From contig JBBJOW010000034.1 in the NCBI GenBank assembly GCA_037724045.1, positions 1-41,402 of the forward strand: a stretch of 41,402 nucleotides of DNA. The letters run 5' to 3'. This document shows, in pieces, positions 19,323-26,730 of the stretch (position 1 is its first letter; every line of letters begins with the position of its first letter). Source of the DNA: DATLGB01 sp037724045 (GTDB lineage Bacteria > Actinomycetota > Thermoleophilia > Solirubrobacterales > Solirubrobacteraceae). Both the position numbers and the translations under genes were made by a program. The notes under the pieces are model-generated. The model worked only from the letters and a program-made list of their open reading frames with translations. It was not told the origin of the DNA and made no database searches.

Positions 19323-21027
19323 CAAGCCCGTCACCGCCGACCTCGCCGTCTCCGTCGTCGTCTTCCACGACGTCGGCCCACAGCTTGATCGCCTGATCAT
19401 CATCAAGGCGGGCGGCCAGGACCACTCCGCACTTGCTCATGTAGCTCCTCATCGCGTTCGCGACGTAGCCGTAGTTGTGGTCAGGTCGGTAGCTCGTGCT
19501 GATCAGCTCGCGAAGTCGGTTCTCCCGAACCTCGGGTCGCGAGATCGGATCAAGCGCCTCGAGGAGATCGACCCTCCACTCCGAGGGGTCGGCCGCCGCC
19601 TGCAGCACGACATCGCGGAGAGCTCGAAGCTCAGGCTCGAGGTGCGATTCCGGGATCGCCGAGACGTTCCGCCGCTCCTTGAGCGCGTAGTCGTCGAGCG
19701 ACTCGAACGCGATGCGGATCATTCTGGCCGCCTTCATGAGCGCGTAGGTCCTCTGGCGGTCTTCGTACTCGAGCCCGGAGTGGGTGAGTGTCTCGCGGTT
19801 CAGTGCGACGAACCGCACGCGACGCTCGGCGTACTCGGGGTGCAAGAACTGCATGAGCGCGTCAGGAGCGCCAGGCCGAAACATCAGGAGCGCCCTCAAG
19901 AACTGGTGCTGGTTCACGTTCATCAGTCTCGAAAGACGCAGCGCCGCCGCGTTGTCCTCGACGCGCTCCTTCGACCGATCCCACAGTTCCTGCACCTGCC
20001 AGCCGGCGACGGTTACCCCTTCGAGTTCGATCTGTGCGCGGAACTCGATCTCAAACAATCGCGTCACGTCTCGCAGGTCCATCCGGTTGTTCTTCGCGCT
20101 GTTGCACGGCTGGCAGATGGGCTCGAAGTACGGCGAGTGCCGAAAGCCCAATGAGATCGGCCCGATGTGATCTGCCGATAGCTGGGCCTCGCGACCACAG
20201 CGGGCGCAGAAGCCCGTCGTGGTCCGAGTCATCAAGTAGTTGGCGGCCTCCCAGTTGCCTTCCGCCCAGTGCTCGAAGGCACGGCGGTCTACGCCGTACG
20301 ACCTGAGGTTGTCGGAGAAGCGGCCTGTGTCCTGCCTTGCCCGGCAGCACAGGTTGTACGTATGGAAGCCGTCGAGTCGGTCGGGGGCATTGCTCATCGC
20401 TCCTGGCGAGAGCTTCCGGCTCTCGGCGAGGACCAGCCGCTCCTCAACAGCGGCTTGGAGTTCGTCGACATCCTGGGGGCTGACGCCCCGCAGTTCAGGA
20501 AACGCGGCCGCGAACGCTGTCACAGTGGTGTCGAAGCCGATCACGGACGTTATGTGCTCCGCAATCTCGTAAATGTCGAGCAGTGTCCCGCTGTCAAGTT
20601 CGTCAGCCGGCGGCAAGTGCTCGTTGAGTTTCGTCAGCGTTCGGTGGTTTGGATAGCTGTACGACAGCCGCATCCAGTTGCCGCAGATCTGGCAGGGCTT
20701 CCAGCCGAACGGATGGATCGTCTTGGCAACCCGGCTGATCCACGGACCCTCGAGTGGGATGCCCATCGCCGTCGCCCTCGCGGCCCACCACTCGCGACGC
20801 CTCACATTGCCGTCCCAGTTCTTCGATCCTGGGCTTCGATTCGAAGGAATAGTCCAGTCGACCTTGCCCTCGTCGTCCAGCCGAGCGGGCATGTCGGCGT
20901 AGACCGGATGGCTCGCAATCTCGTAGGCGTAGGCGAGGAAGGCCTCGCTCCAAGCCCGCCGAGCGTCGCCATGCCGGTGCTCGGCGGCCGGAGAACCAAG
21001 CTCGGGAGGATGGCGCTCTCGATCCAC
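19315..21027 (-). CDS. Type IIS restriction endonuclease, Eco31I/Esp3I/Alw26I-like (HNH)
   Basis: Restriction enzyme of up to 570 residues, convergent with the two methyltransferases and overlapping the cytosine enzyme's end by 8 bases. The N-terminal part has HPVYADMP, VDWTIPSNRSPGSK, RRREWW and WISRVAKTIHPFGWKPCQICG, the conserved block of this family. The HNH nuclease has zinc cysteines C274/C277 and C305/C308, the catalytic pair D286-H287 and N309, 23 residues after D286. One HNH endonuclease plus one adenine and one cytosine methyltransferase is the composition of Eco31I-type systems, which cut outside GTCTC-like sites; the exact target here cannot be read off. The GTG at 21027 is tentative: the first 20 residues are not family-like and another frame is also open there. 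Confidence 0.85.
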   Translation of the reverse strand: MDRERHPPELGSPAAEHRHGDARRAWSEAFLAYAYEIASHPVYADMPARLDDEGKVDWTIPSNRSPGSKNWDGNVRRREWWAARATAMGIPLEGPWISRVAKTIHPFGWKPCQICGNWMRLSYSYPNHRTLTKLNEHLPPADELDSGTLLDIYEIAEHITSVIGFDTTVTAFAAAFPELRGVSPQDVDELQAAVEERLVLAESRKLSPGAMSNAPDRLDGFHTYNLCCRARQDTGRFSDNLRSYGVDRRAFEHWAEGNWEAANYLMTRTTTGFCARCGREAQLSADHIGPISLGFRHSPYFEPICQPCNSAKNNRMDLRDVTRLFEIEFRAQIELEGVTVAGWQVQELWDRSKERVEDNAAALRLSRLMNVNQHQFLRALLMFRPGAPDALMQFLHPEYAERRVRFVALNRETLTHSGLEYEDRQRTYALMKAARMIRIAFESLDDYALKERRNVSAIPESHLEPELRALRDVVLQAAADPSEWRVDLLEALDPISRPEVRENRLRELISTSYRPDHNYGYVANAMRSYMSKCGVVLAARLDDDQAIKLWADVVEDDDGDGEVGGDGLVS

Positions 21028-21205
21028 AGGCCCGAGTTCTTCGCCATTGCAGCGGGTCCTCTACTAGCCACCACCTGAGTTCGGTCAGCCCCATGCGTGA
21101 ACATGCGTGGAGTGAACGACGCAGTACTGGAAGGCTGAACTGTTCCGCGAGGTTCTGCGGGTTCGCAATGCCCTCGATCAGGATCGAGCCGACGGGCTCA
21201 CGCGG

Positions 21206-21688
21206 ATGCCGTCCGAGATCGAGCGGTTCGCGTTCGTCACTGCGTACATCATGCGCAAGCTGCAGGAGGCCGACGCGCTCACTGAGGAGGTCATGGGGTC
21301 GAGGTGGTCCGTGGCCGTCTACAGGAACCCGACGCAGACTCCGCGCCGCCCTTGGTTCCGCGTGTCCGAGGATGGCAGGAGCTGGCGGCAACCGATTGAG
21401 ATGCACTACGACCTGGAGCGGCCTCAGTCGACGAGGCTTGCGTTCCGCGGCGTCTGCAACAACCTCGTGCATCACTTTGCGTTCGACGTACGGCAAGGCG
21501 CGCCAGACCTCGAGATGCTCTTCAACTCCTGGGACACCCGCGATCGCCTGTTCGCCATGTCGCTGGGGAGCTACATCAAGCTCGTCGAGGAGGTCCACTA
21601 CGACGAGATCACATGGGTGTCGCTCGATCCGAGCAAGCCGCACCATGAGCAGGTCGTCCAGCGGCGACACCGGCCCTCGCGGGCCTAG
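21206..21688 (+). CDS. Uncharacterised protein, first gene of a three-gene operon; probable upstream frameshift
   Basis: From ATG 21206 this is a 160-residue soluble protein (SEIERFAFVTAYIMRKLQEA, a central RWSVAVYRNP, LVHHFAFDVR and MSLGSYIKLVEEV). The same frame is open and protein-like for about 85 bases upstream (YWKAELFREVLRVRNALDQD) but has no start codon before a TGA at 21118-21120. A different frame supplies ATG-CGT-GGA-GTG-AAC-GAC just upstream, and removing one base near 21127 would join them, so the natural start is probably ATG 21102 with a one-base indel. No known domain is recognised. It is divergent from the endonuclease and ends 8 bases before the next start. Confidence 0.65.
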   Translation: MPSEIERFAFVTAYIMRKLQEADALTEEVMGSRWSVAVYRNPTQTPRRPWFRVSEDGRSWRQPIEMHYDLERPQSTRLAFRGVCNNLVHHFAFDVRQGAPDLEMLFNSWDTRDRLFAMSLGSYIKLVEEVHYDEITWVSLDPSKPHHEQVVQRRHRPSRA

Positions 21689-21696
21689 GAGCCAAG

Positions 21697-22470
21697 TTGG
21701 GCAAGTACGACAGCTCCCTCACGCGGGTCCAGCCCATCTTCGGCACGCTCCTTGAGCGAGATCCGACCGGCGCGAGCTGGATCTCAAAGATCTTGTCATC
21801 TGCTCCCGCCGGCAAGAACATCGGCGCGGCCGCGTCCAGGGAACCAGGCACGTTCACCGAGCACGTTCAGTCCCGCTTCGAGTTCCCAGCGCCTCCATCC
21901 AGGCGCTTCTTGGAGTGGCTCATCAGGCATCCCGAGCGGATGACGTGGCCGAGGAAGAAGGGCCAGGAAGTCACCTTCCGCCGCTCGACGCAGGATCGTC
22001 GCGAGGAGCTGTTCGGCCGGCACGGCGAAGGCGAGAGCGAAGCAGCTCGGGCGGCGGCCCTTCAGGCGCTGGCACTTGCCGGCGCGGCAGGCTCTGCTGG
22101 ACGCTGGTGGGCGTTCGAGGGGTTCACGAAGGTCGACTTCTGCATCCAGACGGAGACGGCAATCATCTTCGTCGAGGGGAAACGCACCGAGGCGCTTACA
22201 AAGTCCACCGATTGGTTCCCAAAGCGGAACCAACTCGTCAGGAACCTCGAGGTTGTCGGAGAGCTCGCCGGCGGCAGGGTGGCCGGCGTAATCCTGGGAG
22301 TCGAGGAGCCTCTCGCCGAACTCGACGACATCACGGTCACTGACAGCACTCCGCATTTGGGGCAGGGCGAGCGTCAGGCGCTGCGCAAGCTATACCTCGG
22401 CCAGGTGCGTTGGCGAGATCTGTGCGCCACCTGTGATATTGACTTCGAAACGCTGCCTGACACGGTGTGA
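21697..22470 (+). CDS. PD-(D/E)XK nuclease-like protein of unknown role
   Basis: Soluble protein of 257 residues starting at TTG 21697, which has a good ribosome-binding site (AGGAG, 5 bases before the start). The segment KVDFCIQTETAIIFVEGKRTE has the nuclease-core pattern: D147 at the end of one strand, E160 and K162 (ExK) in the next, followed by a helix with RNQLVRNLE, as in PD-(D/E)XK enzymes. The N-terminal 140 residues are not recognised. It is the middle gene of an operon (8-base gap before, GTGA overlap after) next to the type IIS endonuclease. It could be an accessory nuclease of that system or part of an independent defence module. Confidence 0.6.
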   Translation: MGKYDSSLTRVQPIFGTLLERDPTGASWISKILSSAPAGKNIGAAASREPGTFTEHVQSRFEFPAPPSRRFLEWLIRHPERMTWPRKKGQEVTFRRSTQDRREELFGRHGEGESEAARAAALQALALAGAAGSAGRWWAFEGFTKVDFCIQTETAIIFVEGKRTEALTKSTDWFPKRNQLVRNLEVVGELAGGRVAGVILGVEEPLAELDDITVTDSTPHLGQGERQALRKLYLGQVRWRDLCATCDIDFETLPDTV

Positions 22471-23054
22471 ACGAGGATCTGGAACCTTCCGCCAATTCGT
22501 TTTCGACGCGACGGCTGCTTGATGAGCTCTGTTGGCCTGCGGGCAGGCTGCGCGACGCGCACGATCGGCTGGAGGCCGCGTTCGTCAGCAGCATCGATCC
22601 GATCGCGCACCTCCTGCTCCAAGCGCGTCCGTCTGGCTCAGGCGAGCAGACGTACGCCATCCGGTCGCTGCTGACCACGATAATCAACGACCTGACCGTC
22701 GCACTGCACCTGATTACGCACGGCTACTTCAGCCAGGCGTACGGGGTCATGCGGGCGGGATACGAAGCCTGCGACCTGCTCGAGCTGCTCGCCACAGATC
22801 CCGATGAGGCACGCCTGTGGGTGAACACGACGCGGGGCCACATCGACTTCCGCCCCGCTGCTGTTCGCGAGCGGCTTCAGAAGGATCGTGTTGACCCCGT
22901 GTACGGCCACATGAGCGAGCACGCCCATCCGCGATTCGCGGCGTCGCGGTTGTCGAGCGTCGGCCTGGGACGCGCCGGCGAGCTCGAGCGGGTTGTGATT
23001 CGTCTCGGCCCCTCCTGGATCGATGAGTTGCCGTCTGGGTGGCACGCCGCATAG
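22467..23054 (+). CDS. Uncharacterised alpha-helical protein, third gene of the operon
   Basis: Protein of 195 residues from GTG 22467, whose GTGA overlaps the previous stop. It is predicted mostly helical, with ARLWVNTTRGHIDF, RPAAVRERL, YGHMSEHAHPRF and a central YFSQAYGVMRAGYEACDLLE. This resembles helical proteins of unknown function found in defence loci, but I cannot assign a family. An RxxxxH string (RLRDAH) occurs near residue 30 but lacks the polar second residue typical of HEPN RNases, so that is not claimed. The C-terminus may be truncated, because the downstream DNA is recombinase debris. Confidence 0.55.
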   Translation: MNEDLEPSANSFSTRRLLDELCWPAGRLRDAHDRLEAAFVSSIDPIAHLLLQARPSGSGEQTYAIRSLLTTIINDLTVALHLITHGYFSQAYGVMRAGYEACDLLELLATDPDEARLWVNTTRGHIDFRPAAVRERLQKDRVDPVYGHMSEHAHPRFAASRLSSVGLGRAGELERVVIRLGPSWIDELPSGWHAA

Positions 23055-23292
23055 TGGGTGGGTGCCACGCCGGAAGGGCGAGCACGACCAAGTGAAAGCT
23101 GACCGTTTCGCCTCAGCGGCCTTGGGATGTGACGTCGGCGCGCGCGCTACAGGCCGTGACCGCTTGAAGTCTGATCTGGTCATAGCTTTCGGGCCCTAGC
23201 CGCAAGTAGCCGAGCGACGGTGTGCGGCCGGGCCCAAGGCGGTCTGCACGGCATCGCCCACCGCCCAGGCGACGGCGGAGGACGATGGTCTG
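23055..23292. other. Non-coding stretch before recombinase debris
   Basis: No convincing gene. The only feature noted is AAGTGAAAGCTGACC at about 23091, which resembles one end of the palindromic element at 7798, but the rest of that element is absent. Confidence 0.4.
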
Positions 23293-23325
23293 GTGATCGT
23301 CGACGCCTATGTGCGGGTGTCGCAG
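23293..23325 (+). pseudogene. Serine recombinase N-terminal scrap
   Basis: From GTG 23293 the plus strand reads VIVDAYVRVSQG, the typical first strand of serine recombinases with the catalytic serine in Y-x-R-x-S. Only about 12 codons remain; at 23326 the sequence switches to a minus-strand recombinase repeat, so this is a junction left by rearrangement. Confidence 0.5.
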
Positions 23326-23585
23326 GGCACGAAGTCTGGATATTGGTCTTGCTTGGGTGGTGACGCAGGCGAGGTCGGCTGGCGATGCCCCTGATGGCCT
23401 CTGCGCCTGGGGTGCTGATCGTCGTTGCTCACGCGGCCACCAGGACGCTTTCGAGTGGATGATGGACGCCACCGCTGCCCGCCGCGAGGGGTCGGCACGG
23501 CGTCGCCGGTTGAGCCCGTCCGCGATGGCCACGAGCGTGGCTCCTGAGGCCCTCTCAGAGCGGATGCGCACAGCCACGGACGGGC
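23326..23585 (-). repeat. Direct repeat copy 1: recombinase 3' end plus small downstream frame
   Basis: About 260 bases matching 25121-25375 with scattered differences. Read on the minus strand it contains the tail of a serine recombinase (IRSERASGATLVAIADGLNR, then PTPRGGQRW), broken by at least two one-base shifts. It ends with GTGA at 23429-23432, opening a 41-codon frame (23432 to 23307) that contains SPASPPKQDQYPDFVP. Both copies have the same orientation and enclose the EVE-nuclease cassette. Confidence 0.75.
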
Positions 23586-23618
23586 GCGTAGATCGCTCGA
23601 CCCTGGAACACTAGGGCG

Positions 23619-24563
23619 ATGCAAGCCGCGCAAGCACGCTCCGATCCAGAACATTGGCTGTTCACGGCAGGTTTGGACAGTGTGGCCCAGTTCCGCGAGA
23701 CACGCCGTCCATCACTGGCGACCTGGACAACGCAGCCCCGGTCCAGGCGGGGTGACTTGGCGGTGATCTACGGCCGCAAGCCGGTGAAGGCGTTCGTGGC
23801 GGTTGCCCGGCAATGCACGGACCCTGTGCAGAGCAAGGAGGATCCAGCCCTGTGGTTCGCGTGGTTCCAAGTCCAGCCGCTGGGACGTGACGTTGGGCTT
23901 TCCATGGCTCAAGGGCGGCGCGGTCTGAGCGATTGGGGCGTTTTGCGGAGCCTTCAAGGCGTCCCGAAGCTCATTCCCGAGGAACGTCGGTCTGCCCTGT
24001 ACGGGTTGCTCGCAGGTCGCGACGATGCCGTCAAGGCGCGCATCGCCGCCTGGCGGGGCGGTGGTGGCCGGTATCCCGCCCCGGATCTCATCCCCGTGAG
24101 CGAGCTACGGCGATCGTGGTGGGATCGCGAGGAAGTCGAGGGCCTGCCGGATGATCATGAAAGACGCCTGTCCGAAGCGATTGCTGAGCGTCTCGTGAAA
24201 AGCAGGCGAGGACGATGGTTCAAGGATGCCGACGGTCTGTCGGGGCGCTGTCTTGAGCATTTCTTGCAGCTTGAGGACGGCAGGCGCGGGTTTGCCGACA
24301 TCGTTCTCGTCAGCAGGGAGCACAGCAACCGAACCTTGTTGCTCGTCGAGGTCAAGAAGCGCGCCGAGCCGATGCCCTTCCGAAACCCAGTCCCTCAGGT
24401 CCTGCAATACCGCAAGGCGCTCGAAGAGTCCGAACCGAGATGGAGGGTCAAGCCAATGGTGGTCGCGACCGAGTACAGCCCAGCAGTGTTGAATCTTGCG
24501 CGGTCCTTGCGGATCGAGGCGGTCCGCTTCGACCCCGAGCGAAACAGACTCACGCAAGCTTGA
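23619..24563 (+). CDS. EVE-domain protein fused to a PD-(D/E)XK nuclease domain
   Basis: Protein of 314 residues with two parts. Residues 11-110 look like an EVE (PUA-like) domain: HWLFTAGLDS, W36 in LATWTTQ, RRGDLAVIYGRKPVKAFVAVA and later WFAWFQVQPLG; EVE domains bind modified bases in a pocket. Residues 180-300 look like a NucS/DUF91-type nuclease: FADIVLVSRE with D227, LLLVEVKKR with E244 and K246, then PQVLQYRKALEE with the Q-x-x-x-Y motif. EVE fused to nuclease is an architecture associated with modification-dependent (type IV) restriction. ATG 23619 follows the recombinase repeat directly. Specificity for 5mC or another modified base is inference; if active, it must tolerate the island's own methylation. 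Confidence 0.72.
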   Translation: MQAAQARSDPEHWLFTAGLDSVAQFRETRRPSLATWTTQPRSRRGDLAVIYGRKPVKAFVAVARQCTDPVQSKEDPALWFAWFQVQPLGRDVGLSMAQGRRGLSDWGVLRSLQGVPKLIPEERRSALYGLLAGRDDAVKARIAAWRGGGGRYPAPDLIPVSELRRSWWDREEVEGLPDDHERRLSEAIAERLVKSRRGRWFKDADGLSGRCLEHFLQLEDGRRGFADIVLVSREHSNRTLLLVEVKKRAEPMPFRNPVPQVLQYRKALEESEPRWRVKPMVVATEYSPAVLNLARSLRIEAVRFDPERNRLTQA

Positions 24564-24564
24564 A

Positions 24565-24936
24565 ATGCACGTCTTCACGGTCGTGATCACCCCCGGCTCG
24601 CGAGGCACCGCCTACGAGCGCGCCTACCGCCTCTCATCACGCGCGGCAGCCGAAAGCTTCGACTGGTGGATGGTGGGTGGCCGGTTCAGCGGACGCTTGC
24701 AAGAGCTCGGCCTGCTGCCTGCCGACGACCCCTGGTCTGAGGCCATCCCCGCTTCCCGACTGCCCTCCCCGCTACCGAACCTCCTCGTCCCGCCAGCACT
24801 CATCACCCCGAAGGGCGCGTTCCTATGGGAGCCGCTCAGGGGTCCCAAGGCCACGACGTGGACGCAGCGCGTCAACCGCCTGATCGACCAATACCGAGGG
24901 GGCCACACCGTCGTGCTCATGGACGGACATTGCTGA
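24565..24936 (+). CDS. Small phage-type protein of unknown function
   Basis: Protein of 123 residues starting 1 base after the EVE-nuclease stop, so in the same operon. It begins HVFTVVITPGSRGTAYERA and contains FDWWMVGGRFSGRL, a Trp/Gly-rich block seen in small phage and plasmid proteins (the DWW-x-x-GGR-x-x-G pattern), whose function I do not know. The second half is proline-rich with LLVPPALITPKG. Its 3' end overlaps, on the opposite strand, the end of a frame trailing from the recombinase repeat. It could be the EVE-nuclease's partner or a phage remnant. Confidence 0.6.
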   Translation: MHVFTVVITPGSRGTAYERAYRLSSRAAAESFDWWMVGGRFSGRLQELGLLPADDPWSEAIPASRLPSPLPNLLVPPALITPKGAFLWEPLRGPKATTWTQRVNRLIDQYRGGHTVVLMDGHC

Positions 24937-25227
24937 TCTCTCGCTGACGGTCTGTTCCGCCGCCGACTTCAGCCTCAGGTGGCACGTCCTAGGTCGGAGC
25001 GTCGCTGAGGAAGAGTCGGGTGGCGGCGAATCGCGTATAGTGCTGTTCATCGGCTCGTCAAGCGCCTGCGCCGCGACGGCCACGCACAGGTCCCACCTGT
25101 GGCGGCCTTCTTTGTCGTCCGGCACGAAGTCCGGGTATTGCTCTTGCTTCGGCGGTGACGCGGGTGAGGGCGGTTGGGGATCCGCTCGAAAGCCGCCGGG
25201 GTTGAGCCGCTCGTCGTCGGTGCTCAC
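24823..25227 (-). CDS. Small frame coupled to the serine recombinase; conserved in both repeat copies
   Basis: A frame of 134 codons beginning at GTG 25227, which overlaps the recombinase stop as GTGA. The segment SPASPPKQEQYPDFVPDD is kept in frame in the other repeat copy (PPKQDQYPDFVP) despite many base changes, which hints at past protein-level selection. The following part (HRWDLCVAVAAQALDE) is plausible coding. Beyond about 25000 it looks random and runs antisense into the small phage-type gene. No family is recognised. Confidence 0.35.
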   Translation of the reverse strand: MSTDDERLNPGGFRADPQPPSPASPPKQEQYPDFVPDDKEGRHRWDLCVAVAAQALDEPMNSTIRDSPPPDSSSATLRPRTCHLRLKSAAEQTVSERSAMSVHEHDGVAPSVLVDQAVDALRPRRGLGTPERLP

Positions 25228-25375
25228 GCGGCCGCCAGGACGCTTTCGAGAGAGGACGGCCGCCACCGCTGCCCGCCGCGAGGCGTGGGCACGGCGTCGC
25301 GGTTGAGTCCGTCGGCGATGGCCGCAAGCGTGGCTCCTGTGGCCCTCTCAGAGCGGATGCGCGCAGCCACGGACG
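25121..25375 (-). repeat. Direct repeat copy 2: recombinase 3' end plus small downstream frame
   Basis: About 255 bases related to 23326-23585 in the same orientation. It covers the last 150 bases of the serine recombinase and the first 105 bases of the coupled small frame. Similarity begins at GGCACGAAGTC and stops after CAGCCACGGAC in both copies, giving sharp edges. The two copies are about 1.8 kb apart start to start. Confidence 0.75.
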
Positions 25376-25855
25376 CCGGCGTGGACTGCGGGCGGCCGAG
25401 GCGGATGCCCTCGGCCCTCTTGACCGCGAGTGCCTCCTTAGTTCGTTTTCCCGATCAGCCGGCGCTCGAACTGGGCGAAGGCCGCCATCACGTTCGCCAT
25501 GACCTCGCCGACCGGCGTCGTGGTGTCCACGTTCACGTCGAGGGCGACCAGCCCCCAGCCCTTCTTTTGAGCCCGGTCCATGAGGCTGGCGAAGTCGAGG
25601 CATCGAGCGGCTGAGGCGGTCGAGCTTGGCGACCACGAGCGCGTCGGCGTCACCGCGATCAAGGAGGTCGAGTGCCTCCTGGATTCCTGGGCGCTTGAGA
25701 TCTTTGGCGGAGAAGCCGGCGTCCTCGACGACCGGAAGCAACGTCCAGTCGCGAGCGGCAGCCTCTGCCTCAATCGCTTTCAGTTGCTTGGACAAGCCTG
25801 CGCCGCTGTGCGCCTGCTCCTCGCTTGATACGCGGATGTACGGTACGACTCGCAT
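25224..25855 (-). pseudogene. Serine recombinase/resolvase with two single-base frameshifts
   Basis: Site-specific recombinase of about 210 residues if the frames are joined. It begins MRVVPYIRVSSEEQ with the catalytic serine, continues through GLSKQLKAIEAEAAARDW and ADALVVAKLDRLSRS, shifts by one base (an extra C near 25600), continues LDFASLMDRAQKKGWG to FERRLIGK, and shifts again in an A-run near 25452. It then ends KEALAVKRAEGIRLGRPQ, IRSERATGATLAAIADGLNR and SLESVLAAA with the TGA at 25224. All catalytic blocks and the C-terminal DNA-binding helices are present, so inactivation is recent or the indels are sequencing errors. It probably helped mobilise or rearrange this part of the island. 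Confidence 0.8.
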
Positions 25856-25998
25856 CGGGGCTCACTCCTCGGTGCCGCGCCCCGGACGGTTCCAGCCGTG
25901 CCGGGGCAATTTGTTGGTCGGAAGCAGTCTTTCAGGCCCCTCGCTCGGCAGCAAGGCTTTGAGAGTCATTCGACCAGAGCGTGTGCGACATTGGGGGC

Positions 25999-26730
25999 AT
26001 GGGACACGCACTCGTGGCTGTCCGAAGCAATCGCCCTCGTGCGGGCAAGCGGTTCGAGCCTGTCGAGGAGCGCACTCTTGCGGGCGACGCTCTGATGGCC
26101 GCCAACGCGCTGGCGAACGGTCGGAGGGTGATGATCGTGGAGGAGCTTGCAGGTCCTTTCGGCGTGCCCGACTTCGTGGCCGTAGTGCTCGCAGGCGACG
26201 CTCTTGAGAGAAGAACGCTCCTTGATGTCCCGCCACTTCTGAATGAGATCGACGCTGGCATCGTGGCGTCGGTGTCGTCGTTGCGCGGCACGCCGGCCAA
26301 GAAAATCGCCGAGCGTTTGGGATGGCCGCTGCCGAGCATCGAGCGTCGCATCCCCACTCTGCTGCGGACCGGGGCGCTGTCACTCGCCGCGCCGGACCGG
26401 TACGTCAAGCCTGCTGACCTACAGCCCATCGGTCGCCTCTACGCCATCGAGACCAAGATGAGCAACTGGCGGCGAGCGGTGCAGCAGGGCCGGTTGTACC
26501 GGCTGTGGACCGACAACTACGTGATTGTGATGCCGCCGCTCTCGAACGGGTCGCTCGCGGATCTCTCTCGAACAGTGACAGAGGACCGGGCAGGGCTGAT
26601 GATTGGTGGGCGGTGGGCGGCACGACCAGGAAGACGGGACGCATCGCACGCCCGCCGCATGTGGGGATCAGAGCATGTCGTCGCGGGCGTGGCGGGGGGT
26701 CACCCCACCCGCTCTACCAACCCTCGGTGA
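25999..26730 (+). CDS. Nuclease-like protein with an internal winged helix
   Basis: Protein of about 243 residues from ATG 25999 (an in-frame GTG at 25981 would add six). A PD-(D/E)XK core is recognisable in two halves: GVPDFVAVV with P57-D58, and LYAIETKMSNWRRAVQQG with E151 and K153, followed by YRLWTDNYVIVMP. Between them, residues 85-130 look like a winged-helix DNA-binding segment (AGIVASVSSLRGTPAKKIAE, LPSIERRIPTLLRTGAL). The E-x-K followed by W-R-x-A-x-x-Q resembles proteins that act on DNA in defence or repair loci; I cannot name a family. It is convergent with the kinase operon and overlaps it by 17 bases. Confidence 0.6.
   Translation: MGHALVAVRSNRPRAGKRFEPVEERTLAGDALMAANALANGRRVMIVEELAGPFGVPDFVAVVLAGDALERRTLLDVPPLLNEIDAGIVASVSSLRGTPAKKIAERLGWPLPSIERRIPTLLRTGALSLAAPDRYVKPADLQPIGRLYAIETKMSNWRRAVQQGRLYRLWTDNYVIVMPPLSNGSLADLSRTVTEDRAGLMIGGRWAARPGRRDASHARRMWGSEHVVAGVAGGHPTRSTNPR

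Noticed and set aside
22550..22570. HEPN RNase motif (RLRDAH) in the 195-residue protein
   Set aside because: The residue after Arg is Leu rather than the usual polar one and the motif lies far from the expected C-terminal helix.
23085..23110. Second copy of the 7798 palindromic element
   Set aside because: Only about 14 bases at one end are similar; the hairpins and the opposite end are absent.
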